This document shows, one piece after another, positions 1 through 5,820 of a DNA stretch of 6,148 nucleotides (position 1 is its first letter; every line of letters starts with the position of its first letter). The DNA is from an uncultured Emergencia sp. GTDB lineage: Bacteria > Bacillota > Clostridia > Peptostreptococcales > Anaerovoracaceae. Location of the stretch: NCBI GenBank assembly GCA_902476665.1, contig CABSEO010000126.1, forward strand, positions 1-6,148. Direction: 5' to 3'. The notes under the pieces are model-generated. The model was not told where the DNA came from and made no database searches. It saw only the letters and a program-made list of their open reading frames with translations. The translations under genes were made by a program, and so were the position numbers.

Positions 1-1417
1 TATCTTCTCTGAATATCCTAAAACCTCTCTGGGTGCCTGCGGTCTGGACGTAGGTCTTCCTGACGGTCAGATGGGAAATTCCGAAGTCGGACATCTGAAT
101 ATTGGTGCCGGCCGCATCGTCTATCAGGAGCTGACACGAATTACAAAATCCATTGAAAACGGAGATTTTTTCCATAATCCTGCTCTGAACGCAGCTATGG
201 ATCATGCTCTGAAAAACCATTCTGCACTTCATCTCCTGGGACTTCTTTCTGATGGTGGTGTACACAGCCACATCAGTCATCTCTTCGGTCTTTTGGATAT
301 GGCCAAAGCCAAAGGGCTGACAAAAGTTTTCGTTCATTGTTTCCTGGATGGCCGCGACGTACCGCCCAGATGTGCAGAAAGCTACATTGAGGCTCTGCAG
401 AACCACATGGATACACTTGGCATCGGTGAAATCTCTGTAATATCGGGCAGATATTATGCTATGGACAGAGATAAACGCTGGGATCGTGTGGAAAAAGCCT
501 ATGATGCTATGACACTGGGACAGGGATTTTCAGCAGTTACAGGCTGTGCCGCCGTAGATGCCGCCTACAGCCGGGATGAAAATGATGAATTTGTACAGCC
601 CACTGTGCTGGGATCAGGTACAGTAGATGATGGAGACGCTATGATCATGTATAATTTCCGTCCCGACAGAGCCAGGGAAATTACTCGCGCCTTTGCGGAT
701 CCTGATTTCGACGGATTTACCAGAAAAAAGGTGATTAAAAACCTGAAGTATGTCTGCATGACCCAGTATGATGCCTCTATGCCCAATGTGGAAGTTGCCT
801 TTCCGCCACAGACACTGAAAAACACCTTTGGTGACTACATTGCGTCTCTGGGTCTGACTCAGCTTCGTATTGCAGAAACCGAAAAGTATGCTCATGTGAC
901 GTTCTTTTTTAATGGAGGCGTGGAAGCACCGTGCAAAGGCGAAGATCGAATTCTGGTACCTTCTCCCAAAGTGGCTACCTACGACCTGCAGCCTGAGATG
1001 AGCGCACCTCAGGTGACAGAGCGTGTGCTGGAACAGATTCAGTCGGGAAAGTATGACTGCATCGTTCTCAACTTCGCCAATGCAGACATGGTAGGACATA
1101 CAGGCGTTATGGAAGCCGCTGTCTCTGCCGTAGAAACTCTGGATGCCTGTGTGCCTCAGATCGTCGGGGCTGTGCTGGAGCAGGGCGGCCAGATACTGCT
1201 GACTGCCGACCACGGCAACGCAGACTGTATGACAGATGAAGAAGGCAATGTGGTAACAGCCCATTCTCTCAATCCGGTGCCCCTTGTTCATATTGCAAAG
1301 GAACCCCGCTCCCTTGCAGAAGGCGGCAGACTGTGCGACATCGCCCCTACCATGCTGGAGCTGATGGGACTTTCCATTCCGTCGGAAATGACCGGTAGAA
1401 GTCTGATTATAAAATAG
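1..1417 (+). CDS. gpmI: 2,3-bisphosphoglycerate-independent phosphoglycerate mutase, 5'-truncated by window edge
   Basis: Cytosolic glycolytic enzyme that interconverts 3- and 2-phosphoglycerate through a phosphoserine intermediate with two Mn ions (family knowledge). The reading frame is open from base 2, and the first visible residues (IFSEYPKTSLGACGLDVGLPDGQ) run directly into MGNSEVGH. The ATG at 71 is therefore internal, and its serine (codon 80-82) is the catalytic phosphoserine. Counting residues from that Met, the family motifs follow in order: SDGGVHSH (60-67), DGRDVPP (93-99), GRYYAMDRDKRWDR (126-139), NFRPDRAR (195-202), TEKYAHVTFF (270-279), the metal site NADMVGHTG (337-345), TADHGNAD (378-385) and AHSLNPVP (397-404). 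About 471 residues are visible against a usual 510 or so, so roughly 35-40 N-terminal residues are missing. No internal break is seen. It is followed by a terminator and converges with the minus-strand genes. Confidence 0.97.
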   Translation, partial: IFSEYPKTSLGACGLDVGLPDGQMGNSEVGHLNIGAGRIVYQELTRITKSIENGDFFHNPALNAAMDHALKNHSALHLLGLLSDGGVHSHISHLFGLLDMAKAKGLTKVFVHCFLDGRDVPPRCAESYIEALQNHMDTLGIGEISVISGRYYAMDRDKRWDRVEKAYDAMTLGQGFSAVTGCAAVDAAYSRDENDEFVQPTVLGSGTVDDGDAMIMYNFRPDRAREITRAFADPDFDGFTRKKVIKNLKYVCMTQYDASMPNVEVAFPPQTLKNTFGDYIASLGLTQLRIAETEKYAHVTFFFNGGVEAPCKGEDRILVPSPKVATYDLQPEMSAPQVTERVLEQIQSGKYDCIVLNFANADMVGHTGVMEAAVSAVETLDACVPQIVGAVLEQGGQILLTADHGNADCMTDEEGNVVTAHSLNPVPLVHIAKEPRSLAEGGRLCDIAPTMLELMGLSIPSEMTGRSLIIK

Positions 1418-1445
1418 CCTCGCCGTAACTGACAGCAATACATAC

Positions 1446-1480
1446 AAAACGAGACCTTCGCACAAAAGGTCTCGTTTTTT
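1446..1480 (+). terminator. Rho-independent terminator of gpmI, possibly bidirectional
   Basis: A perfect 13-bp inverted repeat has arms at 1446-1458 (AAAACGAGACCTT) and 1466-1478 (AAGGTCTCGTTTT) around a 7-base loop, with a T run at 1475-1480. It lies 28 bases after the gpmI stop. The A run at the left base of the stem becomes a short U run on the minus strand. The same hairpin could therefore also end the minus-strand operon, whose last stop is at 1489-1491, although that U tract (TTTTG) is weaker. Confidence 0.9.
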
Positions 1481-1488
1481 ACATCATG

Positions 1489-2196
1489 TTACCGCGATGT
1501 TTTGTGAATGTTATTTATCAGCATATACGCGCAATATGCAATACCGCCCAGATTTCCTGCAATCATATCCGTCAGAGTATCCACCATACCTCTCTGCATT
1601 CCGCCTCCGGCTATTTTGTCGGCCGTAAACTCAAAAATTTCCCAGATTCCGGCTCCACCGCTGGCAGTCAAAAAAGCAAACAGAATCAGTATGCTCAGAA
1701 CAGGCTTTGAGTCCCTTTTCTTCCACATCTGCAACGCCTCTATACTGATTTTCTCATAAAGCCAAAGACACAGAGCATAGCCTGCTGCGGCAAGAAGCAG
1801 GCCACTGGCAAAATGAACAATTTTATCATAAGGCGCCCATAAACGATACAGATCAATCACTGATCCCATGGGCGACGCAAAGAAAATAAACACAAGACCC
1901 GTATAAAACAGGCCGTCAGGTATTTTGACAAACCGCATCAGAATCAGCACAGTGACGATGACTGCAAAAGCGCCGGCAACGTTGACCATCGGCGGATCGA
2001 TATGTAAACTGTATGAAGCTGCTGCGGCAAGAGCAGTACAGACAGCCAGCACGCCCACTGACAGCATTCTTTTTCTATCTGATTGCCTGTACTGTACGCC
2101 TGCAGAACGGTCGCTGCATTCTTCACCTTGAATTTCAGGCGACACAGGCTGACCAGCCGTCTTTTCTTCTGTTTCCGGTACTGTATTCTTTTTCAT
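1489..2196 (-). CDS. DUF2238/YjdF-like polytopic membrane protein
   Basis: A 235-residue integral membrane protein of unknown function. Residues 1-43 are polar and probably cytoplasmic. Hydrophobic segments follow at about 45-62, 72-90, 97-114, 125-147, 166-188 and 209-229, giving roughly six membrane spans. Polar residues sit in or beside the spans: D124 and H128 in YDKIVHF, E186 and E189 in WEIFEF, D193, and D206 and D210 in DTLTDMIAG. This spacing of D-x3-H, E and D-x3-D resembles DUF2238 (E. coli YjdF) proteins and is also loosely reminiscent of VanZ-like proteins; the family call is from recall of motifs. The ATG lies one base after the stop of the preceding gene. A GGGAG inside that gene's end (2207-2211), 10 bases upstream, fixes the start. 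It is the last gene of the minus-strand run. A role in membrane-ion or envelope functions would be speculation. Confidence 0.8.
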   Translation of the reverse strand: MKKNTVPETEEKTAGQPVSPEIQGEECSDRSAGVQYRQSDRKRMLSVGVLAVCTALAAAASYSLHIDPPMVNVAGAFAVIVTVLILMRFVKIPDGLFYTGLVFIFFASPMGSVIDLYRLWAPYDKIVHFASGLLLAAAGYALCLWLYEKISIEALQMWKKRDSKPVLSILILFAFLTASGGAGIWEIFEFTADKIAGGGMQRGMVDTLTDMIAGNLGGIAYCAYMLINNIHKTSR

Positions 2197-2197
2197 T

Positions 2198-2632
2198 TTA
2201 TATCAGCTCCCGTTCCATCCGATCCAGATCTTCAAGAATACGGCAAATCTGATAATGAGCCTGATCCACCTGCTGTTTGGCATCAGAAATTCTGGACTGC
2301 ACAAACACATCTGCAAGGATTCCGTCAAAGAAAAAATCTGCAAGAGTCAGAAATCCGCCGATATCCACCTGAAAATTCAAAACACCACTGACATCCCGCA
2401 GTTCTTTCGGAAAACACATCCCCTGCCATTTAGCTGCTTCCATTTCTTCTTTCGCTCTGTTCAGTTTCATATGTTTTCCGATGCCGCCTATCAGATCAAA
2501 TCCCAGCATATCGGCAATTCCGAAATTAGAAGCAGAGTTCAGTTCTTCTCTTGCCCTTTCCAGGTGATGCAAAGTCAGCCTTCCTGCTTCCTTGGCTTCT
2601 CTGATTTCTCTTAATTCCCGCACTTTGTCCAC
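2198..2632 (-). CDS. Hypothetical charged helical (coiled-coil-prone) protein
   Basis: A 144-residue protein I cannot name, though the pattern recalls a family of small hypothetical proteins in Firmicutes. There is no signal peptide and no clear membrane span. Residues 1-32 form a highly charged likely helix (MDKVRELREIREAKEAGRLT onward). A glycine-rich hydrophobic stretch, IADMLGFDLIGGIGKHMKL, covers about 39-57, and a second charged helix, NRAKEEMEAAKW, covers 58-69. A hydrophobic segment, VDIGGFLTLADFFFDGILAD, covers about 89-108, and a final heptad-like charged helix runs from about 112 to the end. The hydrophobic parts could be an amphipathic or membrane-associating surface. The start is GTG (2632-2630), supported by AAAGGAG at 2639-2645 with 6-base spacing. 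The stop is one base from the next gene's ATG, so the two are probably co-translated. Confidence 0.8.
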   Translation of the reverse strand: MDKVRELREIREAKEAGRLTLHHLERAREELNSASNFGIADMLGFDLIGGIGKHMKLNRAKEEMEAAKWQGMCFPKELRDVSGVLNFQVDIGGFLTLADFFFDGILADVFVQSRISDAKQQVDQAHYQICRILEDLDRMERELI

Positions 2633-2638
2633 AATACA

Positions 2639-2645
2639 CTCCTTT
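2639..2645 (-). promoter_or_regulatory. Ribosome binding site that selects a GTG start
   Basis: On the minus strand this reads AAAGGAG, 6 bases before the GTG at 2632-2630. It decides the start of the 144-residue hypothetical protein, which has no ATG near this position in frame. Confidence 0.8.
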
Positions 2646-2726
2646 CTGTCGACAGACCTGTGCCCTGCGGCTTTTTGTTTCCGTCTGCCAACTTACTCAT
2701 TACAGCTTTTTTCTATACACTGCCTT
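2646..2726 (-). other. Only sizeable gap in the minus-strand gene run
   Basis: With the ribosome binding site next to it, this makes the 94-base interval (2633-2726) between the ArsC-like stop and the next GTG. I see no convincing -35/-10 pair and no strong hairpin with a T run. It contains the 12-bp palindrome TCTGTCGACAGA (2645-2656). If the minus-strand run is divided into two transcripts, this is where the second would begin; that is inference from spacing only. Confidence 0.4.
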
Positions 2727-3077
2727 TTACAGCATCTTTTCTGTCCACTCTGCCTCCTTAAACCCGGTCAGGACAAAATCATCCCCGATCACCAGCGGAC
2801 GTTTTACCAGCATACCGTCAGTTGCCAGAAGTGCCAGCTGCTCATCCTCACTCATGTCTGCCAGTTTTCTGGAAAGACCCATATCACGATAAATCATACC
2901 ACTGGTATTGAAGAACTTTTTCAGCGGTAGTCCGCTCATGGTATACCACTGACGGAGCTCCTCCTCCCCCGGATTCTGCTCCTTGATATCAAACAGCTCA
3001 TAAGGAATACCCTTTCCGTCCAGCCAGGCAAGAGCTTTTTTACAGGTTGTACACTTTGGATAACAATAGACTTTCAT
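2727..3077 (-). CDS. ArsC/Spx/YffB-family thioredoxin-fold protein
   Basis: A 116-residue cytosolic protein of the arsenate reductase-like (ArsC, Spx, MgsR, YffB) family. The N-terminal YCYPKCTTCKKA places a redox-type CxxC at C9-C12, plus an extra C5. Further family features are the NTSG (57-60) and YRDMGL (63-68) region, KRPLV (92-96) with the cis-proline P94 beside R93, and GFKEAEW (105-111). The length is typical of the family. CxxC members include redox-sensing transcription factors (Spx, MgsR) and uncharacterised reductases, so true arsenate reduction is not established; there is no ars gene nearby. I chose the ATG at 3077-3075. Its A is the last base of the upstream TGA stop, and GGAGG at 3085-3089 is 7 bases away. 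A GTG one codon earlier (3080) has only 4-base spacing. Confidence 0.9.
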   Translation of the reverse strand: MKVYCYPKCTTCKKALAWLDGKGIPYELFDIKEQNPGEEELRQWYTMSGLPLKKFFNTSGMIYRDMGLSRKLADMSEDEQLALLATDGMLVKRPLVIGDDFVLTGFKEAEWTEKML

Positions 3078-4213
3078 CACTTTACCTCCGTAATTTCTTT
3101 CATCAACTCCCGCTCGGCCCGAATATCGCCGGGAACAGGATAGGTGTTCATCGCATTTTCAAAAGCGGCAAGTTCAGCAGCCGCTGTCTTCTCATCTTTC
3201 TGATAGCGCAGAGCATAGGCATAAAGTACTCTGTGAGCGCTGGGATAACTTCTGATTCCCTTCAGGTATTTTTTCAGAGCCTTGTCATAAAGCCGCTCCA
3301 CTTCCTCTTGTCGACAGGATCCAATCAGCTCCAGATATAAAAGTTCCACTCTGATCGCATTTTGATACAGAGGCAGAATTTTTTCCAATGCCTCCAGCTT
3401 TCTGCCAAGGTCGGCGGCTTCATCAAAGCGTTTCTGATCTATCAGACGTTGAAACCGGAATACCAGCAGTGCATCCGTCAGAGGATCACCATTGGAACTC
3501 TCCACAGACTCCCCTCCCGGAATGTCAAAGAGAAAATCGGGAATCTCAGAAAGCCGCAGTCCGTCAGTCTGCTGCAGTCTGTTGATGCGAAGCTGAAGAA
3601 ACAAAGCTTTCACACCGGTTTTGTTTTTGCGAAAAGACCTGATGTTGTAACCATCATTGGCAATACCGCCTATCTTCAAAGGCAACAGATTCATCACCGC
3701 CAGATAGATTCCCACTGCCGCAAAGGGAATCAGTGCCATCTTCAGAATACTGTTTTCTAATGTTCCGGCAGCTAAGACTGCCAGACCCGCAAAGAACAGA
3801 TTAGACAGACCCCCTCCCAGATTATATAAAAGGCAGGGCATCTCTCCTTTTTCATCCAGATCCGGCGGATCCAGCAGACACTGTCCTGCCGTTCCGGGAA
3901 TGCTGAACTTTTTGCGTACAATAGTCTCTCCCTGTCTGAGCCAGATAAAACTGCCGATCCGAAAGGATACAAACCGGTACCCGCTGGCCAGTCCCATAAT
4001 CAGATGTCCCCCTTCGTGAAGCACAATATGCAGATACATAGACACTACCAGTGCGACGATACAGATACAAGTCGCCACAACAGGCGACATCCCGCTTTCT
4101 TCTGACGCATCAGCGGCAAAATATCCGACTGCAAATCCCAGAAAAGCAAAAAGTGCCAGGATAAGCAATCCGGGGACTGCACCTGACAGTCTCTTTTTAA
4201 TTTTTTCTTTCAC
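3077..4213 (-). CDS. M50-like (site-2-protease-type) membrane metallopeptidase with helical C-terminal region
   Basis: A 378-residue membrane protein. A basic N-terminus (VKEKIKKR) precedes a span at about 15-34 and a second at about 43-65, which leads into the zinc-site motif HEGGH (66-70). Then come GYRFVSFRIGSF (about 78-89), a hydrophobic segment with GGGLSNL (133-139), and a last hydrophobic stretch ending in NLLP...NDG (N175, P178, D187, G188). This last motif matches the second metal-ligand motif of site-2 proteases (N-x2-P...DG), though with a longer gap before the Asp than in classical members. Residues about 240-378 are soluble and helix-rich, resembling TPR repeats (for example LLVFRFQRLIDQKRFDEAADLG). 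Substrate unknown. The start is GTG at 4213, supported by GGAGG at 4220-4224 with 6-base spacing. It lies 17 bases inside aroQ. The longer in-frame ATG at 4324 would add 37 residues that are only the aroQ shadow. It is probably translated from the aro message. Confidence 0.88.
   Translation of the reverse strand: MKEKIKKRLSGAVPGLLILALFAFLGFAVGYFAADASEESGMSPVVATCICIVALVVSMYLHIVLHEGGHLIMGLASGYRFVSFRIGSFIWLRQGETIVRKKFSIPGTAGQCLLDPPDLDEKGEMPCLLYNLGGGLSNLFFAGLAVLAAGTLENSILKMALIPFAAVGIYLAVMNLLPLKIGGIANDGYNIRSFRKNKTGVKALFLQLRINRLQQTDGLRLSEIPDFLFDIPGGESVESSNGDPLTDALLVFRFQRLIDQKRFDEAADLGRKLEALEKILPLYQNAIRVELLYLELIGSCRQEEVERLYDKALKKYLKGIRSYPSAHRVLYAYALRYQKDEKTAAAELAAFENAMNTYPVPGDIRAERELMKEITEVK
3085..3089 (-). 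promoter_or_regulatory. Ribosome binding site of the ArsC-like gene, inside the upstream gene
   Basis: GGAGG on the minus strand lies within the last codons of the M50-like gene (ACG GAG GTA AAG TGA). It is 7 bases from the ATG at 3077 and 4 from the alternative GTG at 3080, which favours the ATG. The TGATG stop/start overlap points to translational coupling. Confidence 0.8.
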
Positions 4214-4628
4214 AGAGAACCTCCAGGGCTTCCACATAGCCATCGAACCCTTTACCCATAACGGTGCAGACCGCAGCCTGGCGCACATAGGAAACCTGTC
4301 TGAAATCCTCTCTCTCTGAGACATCAGAAATATGCACTTCCACAGTGGGAATTCCTACTGCCTTCAAAGCATCTAAAATTGCCACACTGGTATGTGTATA
4401 GGCTGCCGGGTTGATGATGATTCCGTCAAATTTACCATAAGCATCCTGAATGGCGTCCACAATGGCGCCCTCGTGATTGGACTGAAAAAAGGCGGCTTCC
4501 ACCCCAAGGCGCAAAGCCGCCGATTCTATCAGTTCTACCAGATCTCGATAAGTTGCTTTTCCGTAAATTTCAGGTTCCCGAATCCCCAGCATATTGATGT
4601 TGGGCCCGTTGATAACCAGAATTTTCAT
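4197..4628 (-). CDS. aroQ: Type II 3-dehydroquinate dehydratase
   Basis: Dehydrates 3-dehydroquinate to 3-dehydroshikimate in the cytosolic shikimate pathway; type II enzymes are small dodecamers (family knowledge). All 143 residues are present, the usual length. Visible motifs are INGPNINMLGIREPEIYG (6-23) with lid Arg R17 and catalytic Tyr Y22, QSNHEGAIVDAIQ (49-61), INPAAYTHTS (72-81) with N73 and H79, VEVHISD (96-102) with E97 and H99, and lid-closing arginines R106 and R110 in SEREDFR. The ATG directly abuts the TAA of the AroE-AroK gene, with zero spacing. GAGGAG at 4638-4643 lies 9 bases upstream. Its product feeds the AroE part of the preceding gene, so two neighbouring genes encode three consecutive steps. 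The last 17 bases overlap the start of the M50-like gene. Confidence 0.97.
   Translation of the reverse strand: MKILVINGPNINMLGIREPEIYGKATYRDLVELIESAALRLGVEAAFFQSNHEGAIVDAIQDAYGKFDGIIINPAAYTHTSVAILDALKAVGIPTVEVHISDVSEREDFRQVSYVRQAAVCTVMGKGFDGYVEALEVLCERKN
4220..4224 (-). promoter_or_regulatory. Ribosome binding site within aroQ that sets the M50-like start
   Basis: GGAGG on the minus strand lies in the last codons of aroQ, 6 bases before GTG at 4213-4211. It supports initiation there and not at the ATG at 4324, and implies that the two overlapping genes are coupled. Confidence 0.8.
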
Positions 4629-5819
4629 TTACTCTCTCTCCTCGTTGTTGTTGATAAAGAAGTCGCTCCAATAGGAGTAAGCATCCTTTCTCTCCTCATA
4701 AATCTGCTCAAGAGGCATGGCCTGAGACAGTGGACGTCCGTCTGTCTCCAGCTTATCCAGATCCCGTTTAATCCAGATTACCACGCCGTTCTGCTTGAGA
4801 ATATTGTAATTCACCTTTTTCTTGACGATACCGCCGCCTGTGGCAATGACAAGGCCGGTCTGTTTGCAGGCCTGCTCCAGCATTTCCGTCTCCACTCTGC
4901 GGAAATAGGTCTCTCCTTTCTCCGCAAAAATCTGTGGAATGGACATCCCCTCATGCTCTATGATCATATCATCAATGTCCACAAACTTCCTTCCCATCCT
5001 GGCTGCAATTTCTCCACCCAGCAGGGTTTTTCCGGCTCCGGGCATACCGATAAGAATGGCATTGAGAGTTTCACTTCTTACCTCATCCAGAGCACTGTCA
5101 ATGGCTTCATCTTCAATCTCTGTATTCTGGAAAAACTCACTGGCCTGCTTTGCCTGTGCCACCAGCATCTCGAGTCCTCCGCTTGCCGGAATGGATTTTG
5201 CCATGGCATCCAGTACCAGTTTTGTTCTGTTTGGATTGTAAATCAGGTCCAAAACTCCTTCACATCTTGTAAAATCATCAAGATTCACAAGGCTTACACC
5301 GTTATTTGGATACATTCCCACCGGCGTGGTATTAACAATGATCTCGCTGTCAAAGTGGCGGCTGATATTCTCGTAATTGTTCTCTCCGGTTCGGGAAACC
5401 ACCACGATTTCAGCTGCTTCCTGACCTCGCAGAACTGCCTGTACCGTCAGAGAAGCACCGCCACTGCCCAGTACCAGACATTTCTTTCCTTTTGGATCAA
5501 TGCCGGTAGACTTCATCAGATACAGGAAACCGTAATAATCGGTATTATAGCCGTAAAGCTTTCCGTCCTCTCTGCGAACTACCGTATTGACACTGCCGAT
5601 AGCCTCTGCAGTGTCTGAAAGCACATCACAAAGCTGCAGCACCTTTTTTTTGTAAGGAATGGTCACATTGAATCCGCCATACTCCCGGTTATGAAGCAGC
5701 ATCTCCAGTTCCTCCTCTTTTACTTCCAGCAGTTCAAACTGATAATCACCGAATTTGCTGTGAATCAGAGGCGAATAGCTGTGACCGAGTTTTCCCCCGA
5801 TCAATCCAAATTTTTTCAT
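4629..5819 (-). CDS. Bifunctional shikimate dehydrogenase / shikimate kinase (AroE-AroK fusion)
   Basis: A 396-residue fusion. The first part (about 3-235) is shikimate dehydrogenase, which reduces 3-dehydroshikimate with NADPH: shikimate-binding SYS (14-16), NVTIPYK with catalytic K57, GSVNT (75-79), YNTD with D94, the dinucleotide turn GSGGAS (118-123), NTTPVGM (163-169), DLIYNPNRT (191-199) and Q222. After a short acidic linker (about 234-249) comes shikimate kinase, which phosphorylates shikimate with ATP: Walker A GMPGAGKT (258-265), DIDD (281-284) for Mg and shikimate, FRR (307-309), ATGGG (326-330), lid DGRPL (360-364) and R378. Both active sites look intact. Both domains are compact: the AroE part is some tens of residues short of the usual 270-285, and the kinase stops at FFINNNEERE without the usual last helix. 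The ATG is one base after the pheA stop, with GGAG at 5827-5830. Confidence 0.95.
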   Translation of the reverse strand: MKKFGLIGGKLGHSYSPLIHSKFGDYQFELLEVKEEELEMLLHNREYGGFNVTIPYKKKVLQLCDVLSDTAEAIGSVNTVVRREDGKLYGYNTDYYGFLYLMKSTGIDPKGKKCLVLGSGGASLTVQAVLRGQEAAEIVVVSRTGENNYENISRHFDSEIIVNTTPVGMYPNNGVSLVNLDDFTRCEGVLDLIYNPNRTKLVLDAMAKSIPASGGLEMLVAQAKQASEFFQNTEIEDEAIDSALDEVRSETLNAILIGMPGAGKTLLGGEIAARMGRKFVDIDDMIIEHEGMSIPQIFAEKGETYFRRVETEMLEQACKQTGLVIATGGGIVKKKVNYNILKQNGVVIWIKRDLDKLETDGRPLSQAMPLEQIYEERKDAYSYWSDFFINNNEERE

Positions 5820-5820
5820 G

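Noticed and set aside
71..73. ATG at 71 as the start of gpmI
   Set aside because: The upstream codons encode conserved gpmI sequence (YPKTSLGACGLDVGLPDGQ), and the ATG is the Met of the phosphoserine motif MGNSEVGH.
614..1465. Long 283-codon open frame on the minus strand opposite gpmI
   Set aside because: It lies wholly against an unmistakable gpmI and has no recognisable motif or hydrophobic pattern. It runs past the gpmI stop into the terminator hairpin. It is a shadow of the gpmI codon pattern.
2646..2726. Promoter or terminator in the minus-strand gap
   Set aside because: A TATAG-like hexamer and short A/T runs are present, but there is no matching -35 element at proper spacing and no stable stem followed by a T run.
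4392..5618. 408-codon open frame on the plus strand opposite aroQ and the AroE-AroK gene
   Set aside because: It crosses two well-supported genes, has a composition typical of antisense reading (many H, C, S, F, Q), and shows no family motif or upstream ribosome binding site. It is remarkable only for its length.
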